From Novosphingobium sp. CF614 (GTDB lineage: Bacteria > Pseudomonadota > Alphaproteobacteria > Sphingomonadales > Sphingomonadaceae): a DNA stretch of 64,000 nt. Shown here one piece after another: positions 34,090 through 41,870 of this stretch; position 1 is the first letter of the stretch; every line of letters starts with the position of its first letter. The notes below the pieces were generated by a model that had not been told where the DNA came from, ran no database searches, and worked only from the letters and a program-made list of their open reading frames with translations. The DNA is taken from NCBI RefSeq assembly GCF_900113255.1, contig NZ_FOOR01000002.1, forward strand, positions 124,001 through 188,000. The letters run 5' to 3'. The position numbers were made by a program, and so were the translations under genes.

Positions 34090-34500
34090 ATGCGCAGCCT
34101 TGAAGACATCCGCGAAGAGTACGAATTCCTCGACGGCGACGAACGCTATCGCCTGCTCATCGAGCTGGGCCGCGAATTGGACGCGATGCCGGACGCGCTC
34201 AAGACCGACGCCACCAAAGTGCGCGGCTGCTCCGCCAGCGTCTGGGTCTACCCCACCGCGCGCGAGGACGGCACCCTGCACTTCCTGGCCGACAGTAACG
34301 CGGCGATCACCAAGGGTATCGTCGCCCTGGTGATTTCCGCCGTGCAGGACAAACCCGCCGCGACAGTCGCGCAGACCGACATCGCCGCCGCGCTCGAACC
34401 ATTCGCGCTGAAGAAGCAGCTTTCGTCCAACCGCACGCAGGGCGTGCCCAACATGATCGCGCTGATCCGCGAAACCGCCGCGCGCTATGCCGCCGCCTAG
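34090..34500 (+). CDS. sufE: SufE-family cysteine desulfuration protein
   Basis: SufE accepts persulfide sulfur from the cysteine desulfurase SufS for Fe-S cluster assembly. The 136-residue product has the fold's N-helices (LEDIREEYEFLDGDERYRLLIELGREL) and the active-site loop VRGCSASVW with Cys47. The rest (ITKGIVALVISAVQDKP, LSSNRTQGVPNMIALIRETA) is typical. No other suf gene is nearby. ATG 34090 is chosen from the family start. Confidence 0.93.
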   Translation: MRSLEDIREEYEFLDGDERYRLLIELGRELDAMPDALKTDATKVRGCSASVWVYPTAREDGTLHFLADSNAAITKGIVALVISAVQDKPAATVAQTDIAAALEPFALKKQLSSNRTQGVPNMIALIRETAARYAAA

Positions 34501-34530
34501 AGCAAACAGCCCGAAATCCGAATCGAGACC

Positions 34531-34557
34531 CGCTCACCCTGAGCCTGTCGAAGGGTG
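34531..34557 (+). repeat. Palindromic dispersed repeat, GAGCYTGTCGA family
   Basis: Arms CACCCT (34535-34540) and AGGGTG (34552-34557) enclose GAGCCTGTCGA. It lies between sufE and the DUF454 gene. Related copies at 42403, 43531 and 48756 keep the central 11 nt while the arms change together. Confidence 0.75.
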
Positions 34558-34707
34558 TCGGACCCGGCGCCGCGCCAGCGTTTTTCGACGGCGCCGGGGC
34601 GAGCGGAGGTCGGGCAGATTTCCAGCACGGCGCGTTATGCCCAATCCCATCGATCGGGACTCGCGTTCTCCTTGCTTTCGTCGTTGCGAGCCGCCGAAGG
34701 ACAGGGG

Positions 34708-35109
34708 ATGGGCTTGGCGCGGCCCATTCAGCGCAGCCCGGCATCGGCCGTGAAAAAGATTAGCCGCCCGGTCTGGCTCGCGGCGGGGATCGTCTTCACC
34801 GTGCTCGGCACGATCGGCATTTTCCTGCCGGTCATGCCGACGGTGGTGTTCTACCTGCTGGCCGCCTCGTGCTTTTCAGGGAGCCACCCGGAATGGGCCG
34901 AGCGGATCTACCAGCATCCCACCCACGGCCACCACTTGCGCGAATGGCGCGATCGGCGGGCGATCAGCCGCAAGGGCAAGCTGGCGGCGATCCTGGCGAT
35001 GGGCCTGAGCGTGCCGTTCACCTACTTCACCCTCGGCTGGCCCTGGGTGCTGATCCCGGCCGCGGTGCTGGCGATCGTCGGGCCCTGGATATGGACGCGC
35101 AACGAGTAG
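34708..35109 (+). CDS. DUF454 (YbaN-family) inner-membrane protein
   Basis: A small inner-membrane protein (133 aa from ATG 34708; 119 aa from GTG 34750). The DUF454 pattern is clear: WLAAGIVFTVLGTIGIFLPVMPTVVFYLLAASCFSGSHPEWAERIYQHPTHGHHLREWRDRRAISRKGKLAAILAMGL, then two more helices. The function of the family is unknown. ATG 34708 has AGGACAGGGG upstream, but the conserved part begins at GTG 34750. It converges on crtZ. Confidence 0.82.
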   Translation: MGLARPIQRSPASAVKKISRPVWLAAGIVFTVLGTIGIFLPVMPTVVFYLLAASCFSGSHPEWAERIYQHPTHGHHLREWRDRRAISRKGKLAAILAMGLSVPFTYFTLGWPWVLIPAAVLAIVGPWIWTRNE

Positions 35110-35158
35110 ACGACGCGCCTGCGAGGGAGAAACGAGCCTCGCTTCAAGCGACCCGGAA

Positions 35159-35677
35159 TCAATCCCCCACCGCGTCCCGCAGCACCGCGATCCCCGCCTT
35201 GCGCTGTTCACGCAGTTCGCGCTTGAGCGCCGCCGGGTCGCGGGCCACGACGAAGCCGAAGCTCACGCCGCCTTCCTTGCCGATCGTGGCGTGGTGGAGC
35301 CGGTGGGCCTGCACCAGTCGCCGGGCGTAGCCGCGCCTGGGCACCCAGCGGAAATAGCGCTGGTGGACCAGCCCGTCGTGGATCAGCGTATAGATCACCC
35401 CGTAGATCAATACGCCAAGCCCGATCCACGTCCCCGGCTCCCACGCCCGCTCGCCCATCGCCAGCGGCGATCCCAGCGCGAACATCGCGATGCTCAGGGC
35501 CGCGCCGACCAGCGCGTAGCGATCGTTCCGCTCCAGGATCTTGCCGTGCGGCTCGTGGTGGTCGCGGTGCCAGGCCCAGCCGAACCCGTGCATCACGTAC
35601 TTGTGGCTCGACCAGGCCACGAATTCCATCGCCGCGACCGTGGCGAGGAAGACGAGCATGGCGGCAAGCGGCGGCAT
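35159..35677 (-). CDS. crtZ: Beta-carotene hydroxylase CrtZ (fatty-acid hydroxylase superfamily)
   Basis: A membrane di-iron enzyme that adds hydroxyls to the beta-ionone rings of carotenoids (beta-carotene to zeaxanthin). Histidine boxes are HKYVMH (H25, H30), HRDHHEPH (H37, H40, H41, H44), HDGLVHQRYF and HRLHHA, spread among four helices in 172 residues, the size and pattern of bacterial CrtZ. No other crt gene is in the window. ATG 35677 is chosen; ATG 35689 is in frame 4 codons upstream. Confidence 0.88.
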   Translation of the reverse strand: MPPLAAMLVFLATVAAMEFVAWSSHKYVMHGFGWAWHRDHHEPHGKILERNDRYALVGAALSIAMFALGSPLAMGERAWEPGTWIGLGVLIYGVIYTLIHDGLVHQRYFRWVPRRGYARRLVQAHRLHHATIGKEGGVSFGFVVARDPAALKRELREQRKAGIAVLRDAVGD

Positions 35678-35710
35678 GGGACCTTCCATAACACCGCGCG
35701 CGGCGCGCGG

Positions 35711-36484
35711 CTATCGCGGCAGCAGCGGACCCACCGGGCGTGTCGCGGCGGCGCGGACGAGGCATTCCGCCGTCTCGCGCGGCCGGCTCAGGAACGGCGA
35801 GTGGGAGGCGTCGATCACCAGCGGCTCCACCCCCAGCCGATGGGCCATGTACTCGCGCTGCCGGGGCCGGGCGACACGGTCCTGCAGGCAATGGACATAG
35901 CTGCGCGGCGGATCGGTTCGCCAGAAGCGCGGCAGGTTCACGATCTCCTGGAGGAAGCCGATCGGCATCGGCGTCAGCCGCTCGAACGCCCAGCGCGCGC
36001 TGTCCTCGTCGCAGTCATGGTAGAACATGGCCCAGGTCTTCGCGAAATCGACGCATTCCATGGCCCCCTGGGCGTTGATGGCGATGGCGCTTTCGGTCCC
36101 GGAATCGTCGGCGGCCATCTGCGTGCCGCCGCTCTCGTCGGTTTCGAAGACCGGGCTGTCGCGCCCCGCCTCGATCAGCGACTTGCCTTCGACCGGCGGC
36201 AGGCCCGCAAGGTAGACGAGGTGCCCGATCCGCTCGGGCACGGCGTCGGCGGCAAGGGTTATGTCGTAGCCGCCGGCCGAATGGCCGACCAGCACGTCGC
36301 CCGGTTCGATCACCTCGACCAGCGCCTGTCGCCGCGTGGCAAGGGTCACTTCTTCCTCGGCGCGCGTGGCGTGCCCGGGCAGATCGATGGCGATCGCCTG
36401 GTGGCCGAGCGCCCGCAATTCGGGAATCACGCGTTCCCAGCACCAGGCACCGTGGAGCCCGCCATGAACCAGCACGAACCGCAT
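35711..36484 (-). CDS. Alpha/beta hydrolase (esterase / hydroxynitrile-lyase-like)
   Basis: A 257-residue cytoplasmic hydrolase. The oxyanion-hole motif HGGLHGAWCW is at 7-16, the nucleophile elbow GHSAGG places Ser69, and the catalytic His lies in the C-terminal DASHSPFLSRP near 231. The layout resembles the plant methylesterase/hydroxynitrile lyase subgroup common in bacteria. Substrate is unknown. AGGGGAAG precedes ATG 36484. It is on the same strand as crtZ, separated by 33 bp, so co-transcription is possible. Confidence 0.87.
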   Translation of the reverse strand: MRFVLVHGGLHGAWCWERVIPELRALGHQAIAIDLPGHATRAEEEVTLATRRQALVEVIEPGDVLVGHSAGGYDITLAADAVPERIGHLVYLAGLPPVEGKSLIEAGRDSPVFETDESGGTQMAADDSGTESAIAINAQGAMECVDFAKTWAMFYHDCDEDSARWAFERLTPMPIGFLQEIVNLPRFWRTDPPRSYVHCLQDRVARPRQREYMAHRLGVEPLVIDASHSPFLSRPRETAECLVRAAATRPVGPLLPR

Positions 36485-36864
36485 CCATCTTCCCCTATCG
36501 ATCGCCGGCCGTCGCGCCGGCATTGCGGGCGAAGTGTGCAGGCGAACATGCCCGAATGCAATGGGGGGACGGAGGGGGGACCAGGGGGGTATGGCGGGGG
36601 TACAAGCGGGGGACGACAGGGGTACAGGGGGAATGCGGGTGCAGGCCAGCCCCGCCCAAAGGCAGGACATGCCTGCACCCGACTTGTGCCTATCGTGCTT
36701 CCCCTCCCTTCGGGTCGCGGCGGGAAGCTACTGCCTTCGGCTTGCGACTCTTAGTTACAAATGCCGACAGAACTGTGACCGATGAGTCTTCTGGCGTTCA
36801 TCTTCAAACTCATATTCATGAATGCACGGGATCACCCCCGCTCGTCGAAACAAGGATCGAAAAC
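36485..36864. other. Intergenic region with a G-run tract and a long inverted repeat
   Basis: No gene is seen in these 380 bp. Positions 36562-36638 hold eight runs of four to six G on the plus strand at roughly 8-12 bp spacing. It is followed by an 11-bp perfect inverted repeat, CGGGTGCAGGC (36636-36646) and GCCTGCACCCG (36671-36681), with a 24-nt loop. The remaining part should hold the promoter of the His-rich gene. Confidence 0.7.
36562..36638 (+). repeat. G-run tract with quadruplex potential
   Basis: Eight runs of four to six consecutive G on the plus strand (GGGGGG x3, GGGGG, GGGGG, GGGG, GGGGG, plus a GGG) spaced by short mixed sequences, several with the shared form GGGGTAC or GGGGAC. 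The opposite strand is correspondingly C-rich. It sits between the divergent alpha/beta hydrolase and His-rich genes. Confidence 0.8.
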
Positions 36865-37335
36865 ATGCCTGCCTTTACCAAGCCCGCCCCCAGGTTCGCC
36901 CCCAAGTCCACTTTCGCCAAGATCATCGCCCCGGCCCTTGCCGCCGTGCTCGCGCTTGGCGCCGTCGCCCCGGCCCAGGCCGCCACGCCCTATGAGCGGC
37001 AGCATCACGAACAGACCGACCGCCATGGCGGCGACCATCACCAGGCAGGCCGCCACACCGCCTCGCGCGGGGCGATGATCCGTTCGGACATCAACGACTT
37101 GCGCCGCGACATAGACCGCGCCTCCGCCCGCCGCATGATCTCCCAGCGCGAGGCCGCCGGCCTGCGCCGCGACACCGCCGGGATCCAGCACCTCTATGCC
37201 GACTATGCCCGCGGCGGCCTTAACGGACGGGAACTGCAATCGTTGCAGCGCAAGATCGACCGCGTGCGCGGCGCGCTCCACATGGAACGGCACGATCGCG
37301 ACAACCGCCCTTCCCAAAGCGGGCATCGCCGCTGA
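36865..37335 (+). CDS. Exported His-rich small protein, unknown function
   Basis: A 156-residue secreted protein: signal peptide (FAKIIAPALAAVLALGAVAPAQA), a His/Gln/Asp-rich segment (RQHHEQTDRHGGDHHQAGRH) that could bind divalent metal, then an amphipathic helical domain rich in Arg (INDLRRDIDRASARRMISQREAAGLRRD) and a basic His-containing tail. The helical part recalls small periplasmic stress proteins, but no family is recognised. AAGGA precedes ATG 36865. It is followed by leuC after about 100 bp. Confidence 0.7.
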   Translation: MPAFTKPAPRFAPKSTFAKIIAPALAAVLALGAVAPAQAATPYERQHHEQTDRHGGDHHQAGRHTASRGAMIRSDINDLRRDIDRASARRMISQREAAGLRRDTAGIQHLYADYARGGLNGRELQSLQRKIDRVRGALHMERHDRDNRPSQSGHRR

Positions 37336-37432
37336 GGGCCGGCGCGGTCGCTGAACGCGGCAGCCCGATAGCCGCAAAGACGCGCTCGTGCCGCTTGAAA
37401 TGCGGGACGGGCGCGCCTAATCGCCTCTCATC

Positions 37433-38866
37433 ATGACCACGAAACCGCGCACGCTCTACCAGAAGATCTGGGACGCTCACGTCGTCGACCAGCGCGACGA
37501 CGGGACTTGCCTCGTCTATATCGACCGGCATCTCGTCCACGAAGTGACCAGCCCGCAGGCCTTCGAGGGCCTGCGGGCCGCCGGCCGCACCGTGCGCCGC
37601 CCGGATCTCACGCTCGCGGTTCCCGACCACAACCTGCCGACCACCGCGCGCAAGGACGCCCAGGGCCATGTCCTGCCGATCGCGGACCTGGAAAGCGCGA
37701 CCCAGCTGGCCGCGCTCAGGACGAACGCGCCCGAGTTCGGCATCCGCTACATCGACGCGACCGACCGCGAGCAAGGCATCGTCCACGTCGTCGGCCCGGA
37801 ACAGGGTTTCTCGCTGCCCGGCGCCACGATCGTCTGCGGCGACAGCCACACCGCCTGCCACGGCGGCGTCGGCGCGCTGGCCTTCGGCATCGGCACCACC
37901 GAGGTCGAGCACGTGCTGGCGACGCAGACGCTGCTGCTCAAGCAGAGCCGGACCATGGAAGTGCGCGTGGAGGGCAAGCTGGGCGCCGGCGTCACCCCCA
38001 AGGACGTGATCCTGCACGTGATCGGCGTGATCGGCACTGCCGGCGGCACCGGCCACGTGATCGAATATCGCGGCAACGTGTTCCGGGAAATGTCGGTCGA
38101 GGGCCGCCTGACGGTGTGCAACATGTCGATCGAAGGCGGCGCCCGCGCCGGCCTCGTCGCGCCCGACGAAACGACTTTCGCCTATCTCCAGGGCCGCCCC
38201 TATGCGCCCGCCGGCGCGGACTGGGACAAGGCCGTGGCCTGGTGGAAGAGCCTGGCGACCGACGAGGGCGCCACCTTCGACAAGTCCGTCGCGATCCGCG
38301 CCGAGGATATCCAGCCGACCGTGACCTGGGGCACCAGCCCGGAAGACGTTTCCGCGATCGGCGGTCTCGTCCCCGCGCCGGAAGACTTCGCCGATGCCTC
38401 CAAGCGCGATGCCGTCAAGGTCAGCCTCGAATACATGGGGCTGGCGCCGGGCACCAGGCTGACCGAAGTCGAAGTGCAGAACGTCTTCATCGGATCGTGC
38501 ACCAACAGCCGGATCGAGGACATCCGCGCCGCCGCGCAAGTGCTGAAGGGCCGCCACAAGGCGGCCGGCGTCAAGTGGGCGATCGTCGTCCCCGGCTCGG
38601 GCCTGGTCAAGGCGCAGGCCGAGGCCGAAGGGCTGGACAAGGTCATCATCGAGGCGGGCCTGGAATGGCGCGAGCCGGGCTGCTCGGCCTGCCTCGCCAT
38701 GAACCCCGACAAGGTCCCCCCCGGCGAACGCTGCGCCTCCACCAGCAATCGCAACTTCACCGGCCGCCAGGGCCCCGGTTCGCGGACTCACCTGATGAGC
38801 CCGGCCATGGCGGCGGCGGCGGCGGTGACGGGGCGGCTGACAGACGTGCGCGAACTGGTAGGATAG
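37433..38866 (+). CDS. leuC: 3-isopropylmalate dehydratase large subunit LeuC
   Basis: LeuC and LeuD isomerise 2-isopropylmalate to 3-isopropylmalate in leucine synthesis. The 477-residue protein has the [4Fe-4S] cysteines Cys356 ([13 protein letters not shown]), Cys417 and Cys420 ([12 protein letters not shown]), and the aconitase-fold motifs [32 protein letters not shown] and [32 protein letters not shown] 37433 gives the usual start ([12 protein letters not shown]). leuD follows after one short ORF on the same strand. Confidence 0.97.
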   Translation: MTTKPRTLYQKIWDAHVVDQRDDGTCLVYIDRHLVHEVTSPQAFEGLRAAGRTVRRPDLTLAVPDHNLPTTARKDAQGHVLPIADLESATQLAALRTNAPEFGIRYIDATDREQGIVHVVGPEQGFSLPGATIVCGDSHTACHGGVGALAFGIGTTEVEHVLATQTLLLKQSRTMEVRVEGKLGAGVTPKDVILHVIGVIGTAGGTGHVIEYRGNVFREMSVEGRLTVCNMSIEGGARAGLVAPDETTFAYLQGRPYAPAGADWDKAVAWWKSLATDEGATFDKSVAIRAEDIQPTVTWGTSPEDVSAIGGLVPAPEDFADASKRDAVKVSLEYMGLAPGTRLTEVEVQNVFIGSCTNSRIEDIRAAAQVLKGRHKAAGVKWAIVVPGSGLVKAQAEAEGLDKVIIEAGLEWREPGCSACLAMNPDKVPPGERCASTSNRNFTGRQGPGSRTHLMSPAMAAAAAVTGRLTDVRELVG

Positions 38867-38871
38867 GAAAC

Positions 38872-39039
38872 ATGTCCGACGAACCCGACAACTCGCTGGC
38901 CACCCGGGCCGCCATCGCCGCCGGCGCCGCCGCGATCGGCTCGGCCGCGATCGCCGCCGCGCTGCTCTTCGTGAAGCGCCGCAGGAACCGCGCCAACGAA
39001 AAGCCGCCCCACCCCGAACAGGCGCCGGAAACGGACTGA
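38872..39039 (+). CDS. Small single-span membrane ORF between leuC and leuD
   Basis: A 55-residue ORF: MSDEPDNSLATRAAIAAGAA with a helix continuing to AAALLFVKRRRNR, then a polar, proline-containing tail ending in TD. One Ala-rich helix followed by a basic cluster suggests an inner-membrane protein with the tail in the cytoplasm. It starts 5 nt past the leuC stop with GGATAGGAAAC upstream, and ends 12 nt before leuD, so it is translated in the leuCD transcript. I recall short ORFs here in other sphingomonads but know no function. Confidence 0.65.
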   Translation: MSDEPDNSLATRAAIAAGAAAIGSAAIAAALLFVKRRRNRANEKPPHPEQAPETD

Positions 39040-39051
39040 GGAGGCCGATTG

Positions 39052-39654
39052 ATGGAACCGATCGCACACGTCGCCGGCCGCGCCATTCCGTTCGGGCGCA
39101 AGAACGTCGATACCGACGTCATCATCCCGGCGCACTGGCTCAAGACCATCACGCGCGAAGGGCTCGGCAAGGGCGCGTTCGAAGCGGTCAAGAAGGAGCC
39201 CGGCAACGTCTTCGCCGATCCCGAATACGCCGGCGCGCCGATCCTGATCGCGGGCGACAACTTCGGCTGCGGCTCCAGCCGCGAGCATGCGGCCTGGGCG
39301 CTGCTGGACATGGGCATCACCTGCGTGATCGCGCCAAGCTTCTCCGACATCTTTTCCGGCAACGCCTTCAAGAACGGCATTCTCACCGTCGCGCTGCCGC
39401 AGCAGGCGATCGACCGGCTGCTGGAAGTGGCGAAGACCGATCCCGTCGACATCGACCTTGAGACGCAGACCGTCACCACCCGCTTCCAGGACCGCTTCGC
39501 CTTCGAAATCGATCCCTTCCGCAAGCACTGCCTGCTGAACGGCCTCGACGAAGTGGGCCTGACCATGGCCCAGGGCGAAACCATCAGCGCGCACGAGGCG
39601 AAGACCAGGGCCGAACTGCCGTTTCTGGCGCGCACGCCGGCCAGCGTGGACTGA
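39052..39654 (+). CDS. leuD: 3-isopropylmalate dehydratase small subunit LeuD
   Basis: The swivel-domain partner of LeuC, 200 residues. Motifs are [14 protein letters not shown] near 18-31, [21 protein letters not shown] at 64-84 and [19 protein letters not shown] 39052 follows an AGGAGG-like site (GAGGAGGC); TTG 39049 is in frame but unnecessary. leuB is not in the window. Confidence 0.97.
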   Translation: MEPIAHVAGRAIPFGRKNVDTDVIIPAHWLKTITREGLGKGAFEAVKKEPGNVFADPEYAGAPILIAGDNFGCGSSREHAAWALLDMGITCVIAPSFSDIFSGNAFKNGILTVALPQQAIDRLLEVAKTDPVDIDLETQTVTTRFQDRFAFEIDPFRKHCLLNGLDEVGLTMAQGETISAHEAKTRAELPFLARTPASVD

Positions 39655-39661
39655 CCTTCCC

Positions 39662-39800
39662 CTTCCCTTCGTGGATTGCGGGCGGCGATCCACGGCATGT
39701 GCGAACCGCTCTGGATTGCTTCGCCGTCTGCGGCGGCTCGCAATGACGAAGGCAGGGAGAACTTAGCGTTCCGATCAATGAGATTGAGTCGAACAAAGCG
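39662..39800. repeat. Copy of the composite intergenic repeat (CGTCATTGCGAG family)
   Basis: Contains GGCTCGCAATGACGAAGGCAG and, about 25 bp on, CGTTCCGATCAATGAGATTG. These match, in the opposite orientation, segments of the copies at 42250-42400 and 52861-52985. It fills the gap between leuD and the toxin gene. Confidence 0.6.
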
Positions 39801-39827
39801 GCAGGGCTTGCGGCACAAGCGCGTGCC

Positions 39828-40109
39828 TCAATCTCGCGGCGGCCACCGGCGGCGTGCATGAAGCACACGCAGGATGCGCACTGCCTGCTCGGAGACATCA
39901 TAGACGAGCAGATAGTTGCGATGGACGATCAACTCGCGCGTGCCCGCCATGCGCCCTGGGCGACCGAGCGCCGGGTGCGAAAGGAGATTTCGCGCCTTGC
40001 GCGTGAACATTTCGTCGAGCGCCAGAGCCGCGACGGGGTTCTCATTCGCGATGTGCTCGCGCGCGTCGCGGCGATCCTGGCGTGCTTCCACTGTCCAGAA
40101 AAGCTTCAC
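39828..40109 (-). CDS. RelE/ParE-family toxin
   Basis: A 93-residue RelE/ParE-fold protein: KLFWTVEARQDRRDAREHIANENPVAALALDEMF, then LLSHPALGRPGRMAGTRELIVHRNYLLVYDVSEQAVRILRVLHARRRWP. The pattern GRPGRMAGTRELIVHRNYLLVYDV is typical of ParE/RelE toxins; whether it targets mRNA on ribosomes or gyrase is not clear. It starts at GTG 40109, overlapping the antitoxin stop by 4 bp (GTGA), the usual coupling in type II modules. Confidence 0.9.
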   Translation of the reverse strand: MKLFWTVEARQDRRDAREHIANENPVAALALDEMFTRKARNLLSHPALGRPGRMAGTRELIVHRNYLLVYDVSEQAVRILRVLHARRRWPPRD

Positions 40110-40393
40110 GCTTGACCAGGGATCCTATGCCGCATCTTCTCCCGCCATGCCTCGGCTTCGGCCTCCACCTCATCGTCAGGGACTAAATGGCCCGCATTGG
40201 CCGAATCCAGGCCAATCTGGACCTGACGACGGAACCAGCCATCATGCTCGGCCGCTTCTCGCTGGCCGGCGACATAATCGCGCATAAAATCACGGATAAG
40301 TTGCGCGCCCGTGCGGTCGTGGGCCTTGGCGGCTTGGGCAAACGCGCCTTTTAGGGCTTCGTCGACTCGAAATGTGAAGGTTGCCTCGCCCAT
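40106..40393 (-). CDS. Ribbon-helix-helix antitoxin of the RelE/ParE module
   Basis: A 95-residue antitoxin. The N-terminal RHH DNA-binding part is MGEATFTFRVDEALKGAFAQAAKAHDRTGAQLIRDFMRDYV. The C-terminal part (EHDGWFRRQVQIGLDSANAGHLVPDDEVEAEAEAWREKMR) is the extended acidic arm that wraps the toxin. It precedes the toxin gene and overlaps a 10-bp inverted repeat at 40397-40428 that includes its Shine-Dalgarno sequence, consistent with autoregulation. Confidence 0.88.
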   Translation of the reverse strand: MGEATFTFRVDEALKGAFAQAAKAHDRTGAQLIRDFMRDYVAGQREAAEHDGWFRRQVQIGLDSANAGHLVPDDEVEAEAEAWREKMRHRIPGQA

Positions 40394-40396
40394 GCG

Positions 40397-40428
40397 AATG
40401 CACTCCTGTGTTACACCGGGAGTGCATT
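40397..40428. promoter_or_regulatory. Perfect 10-bp inverted repeat, operator of the toxin-antitoxin operon
   Basis: AATGCACTCC (40397-40406) and GGAGTGCATT (40419-40428) are perfect complements with a 12-nt spacer, starting 4 bp upstream of the antitoxin ATG. On the minus strand the start-proximal arm reads GGAGTGCATT preceded by A, so the Shine-Dalgarno AGGAG lies inside the operator. Confidence 0.8.
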
Positions 40429-40552
40429 GTAGCACGCTTTCCGCTTACCCCAAAAGGCTCGATCGCGATCGTCTGTGTGTGTCTGCGGAGAATAGCCTTC
40501 GAACTGCGTCCAATCAGGTGTCAGGCCTTGGATTCGGCATGGCGACCTCTCC

Positions 40553-40843
40553 TCAAGCGGCGTCCTGCAACGGGCGCACGGCTGGCTGCACGTGCTGGCG
40601 TGCGCGCCAAAGATCGTAGTTTGCCTGCATGGCAAGCCACGCGCGCGCCGTGCTCGCGCCTGCTTGTTCGAGCCGCAGCGCCAGATCGGGGCTGATTGCG
40701 GCCTTGCCGTTCAACACGCGCGAAAGGGCGACCCGCGACATCGCGAGCCGACTGGCAGCCTCGGTAACGGACAGGTTCAGCACCGCGATGACTTCATCAC
40801 GAAGCAGTTCGCCGGGATGGGGAGGGTTGTGCATCATTGTCAT
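40553..40843 (-). CDS. higA: HigA-family antitoxin, orphaned from its toxin
   Basis: A 96-residue XRE-type helix-turn-helix protein of the HigA addiction-module family: HPGELLRDEVIAVLNLSVTEAASRLAMSRVALSRVLNGKAAISPDLALRLEQ, then ARAWLAMQANYDLWRARQ. The frame is intact and starts at ATG 40843, 4 bp after the end of the higB remnant. With the toxin inactive it may still repress its own promoter or protect against other HigB toxins. Confidence 0.9.
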   Translation of the reverse strand: MTMMHNPPHPGELLRDEVIAVLNLSVTEAASRLAMSRVALSRVLNGKAAISPDLALRLEQAGASTARAWLAMQANYDLWRARQHVQPAVRPLQDAA

Positions 40844-40847
40844 GGCC

Positions 40848-40976
40848 TCAATGGTAGTCCTGATAATCGACGAGTTCGGCGTCGGTGCCGACAAAGCGGA
40901 ACGTGACGCGCCAGTTGCCATTGACCCAGACCGACCATAGAAGGTCTCAAGCCCTTGTGCGGAATCCGATTATCAT
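40848..40976 (-). pseudogene. higB: higB toxin remnant (internal deletion and premature stop)
   Basis: Translated from ATG 40976 the sequence is MIIGFRTRA, stop, then DLLWSVWVNGNWRVTFRFVGTDAELVDYQDYH, stop. The first part resembles the HigB start (MIxSFRHKGLExFF) and the last 29 residues are the conserved HigB C-terminus. About 50 residues between them are missing, with signs of 1-nt frame changes where RHKGLE should be. The intact gene should be about 92 codons. It lies where higB is expected, 5' of higA. Confidence 0.8.
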
Positions 40977-41232
40977 GCCCGCCTGTATCTCGTAACTGCC
41001 TACGACCTCCTGCCTGGGATGACGACAATCAGGTGGATCGCGGGCCATCGGCGCTTGGCGCCTGCCCGTCCCCCCTTCCATGCACCGCCACCATAAGAAA
41101 ACCTGCCCCCGCAAGAGCGATTGCCCGGGGCCGGCGGACGAATCGGGATTGAACCGGATCAACGCGCGCCGTATCGGCAGTGATGGAAAAGCAGGACCCG
41201 GACTGCCCGGGATATTCATTCGAGGATTTTCG

Positions 41233-41556
41233 ATGACGAGTTTCCAGGACCGCGAGCGCGGCGAAGAAGCCAAGTACGCACACGACGCCGACATCCAGTT
41301 CCGCATCCAGGCCCGCCGCAACCGCCTGCTGGGCGAATGGGCGGCCGGGCGCATGAAACTCTCGCCGGCCGAGACCGAAGCCTATGCCAAATCGGTGGTC
41401 CAGGCCGATTTCGAGGAATCCGGCGAAGAAGACGTGATCCGCAAGCTGCTGGGCGACCTCATCGGCGCCGGCGTCGAGACCACCGAGGCCGAAGTGCGCA
41501 CCGCGCTCGAGGCCAAGCAGGTCGAGGCGCGCCGCGCCTTCCTCGGCGAAGCCTGA
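41233..41556 (+). CDS. DUF1476 protein, F1-ATPase inhibitor zeta-subunit family
   Basis: A 107-residue all-helical protein: FQDRERGEEAKYAHDADIQFRIQARRNRLLGEWAAGRMKLSPAETEAYAKSVVQADFEESGEEDVIRKLLGDL. This is the DUF1476 family, known in Paracoccus and other alphaproteobacteria as the zeta subunit that inhibits ATP hydrolysis by F1-ATPase; the inhibitory N-terminus is the conserved FxxREKGxExxxAxxxxxxFK-like stretch here. It precedes bolA and the monothiol glutaredoxin, a common alphaproteobacterial order. Confidence 0.9.
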   Translation: MTSFQDRERGEEAKYAHDADIQFRIQARRNRLLGEWAAGRMKLSPAETEAYAKSVVQADFEESGEEDVIRKLLGDLIGAGVETTEAEVRTALEAKQVEARRAFLGEA

Positions 41557-41607
41557 CACAACCCCGGGCCCGGCACCCCCGGGCCCGATACGAACCGGAG
41601 ACCGGCC

Positions 41608-41841
41608 ATGGCGATGTCCGCCAGCGAGATCGAATCGCTTATCCGCGGGGCGCTGCCCGATGCGCAAGTGACCATCACCGACCTTGCCGGGGACGGCGAT
41701 CACTACGCGGCGCACGTCGTATCCTCCACCTTCGCCGGAAAACCGCGCGTGGCCCAGCACAAGATGGTCTACGAAGCGCTCGGCGGCCGCATGGGCGGCG
41801 CGCTCCATGCCTTGCAACTGACCACCGCCATTCCCAACTGA
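41608..41841 (+). CDS. BolA-family protein
   Basis: A 77-residue BolA protein (SASEIESLIRGALPDAQVTITDLAGDGDHYAAHVVSSTFAGKPRVAQHKMVYEALGGRMGGALHALQLTT). The FxGxxRVxQHxxVYxAL motif with the conserved His is present. BolA proteins form [2Fe-2S]-bridged complexes with CGFS glutaredoxins, and the partner gene follows 30 bp downstream. ATG 41608 is chosen; ATG 41614 is in frame. Confidence 0.95.
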   Translation: MAMSASEIESLIRGALPDAQVTITDLAGDGDHYAAHVVSSTFAGKPRVAQHKMVYEALGGRMGGALHALQLTTAIPN

Positions 41842-41870
41842 GGTCTGGAACACGCAAGAGGCCCCCCAAC

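Noticed and set aside
40947..41354. 135-codon minus-strand open frame near the higB remnant
   Set aside because: Overlaps DUF1476 on the other strand and shows no HigB or other similarity; only the 40848-40976 segment matches HigB.
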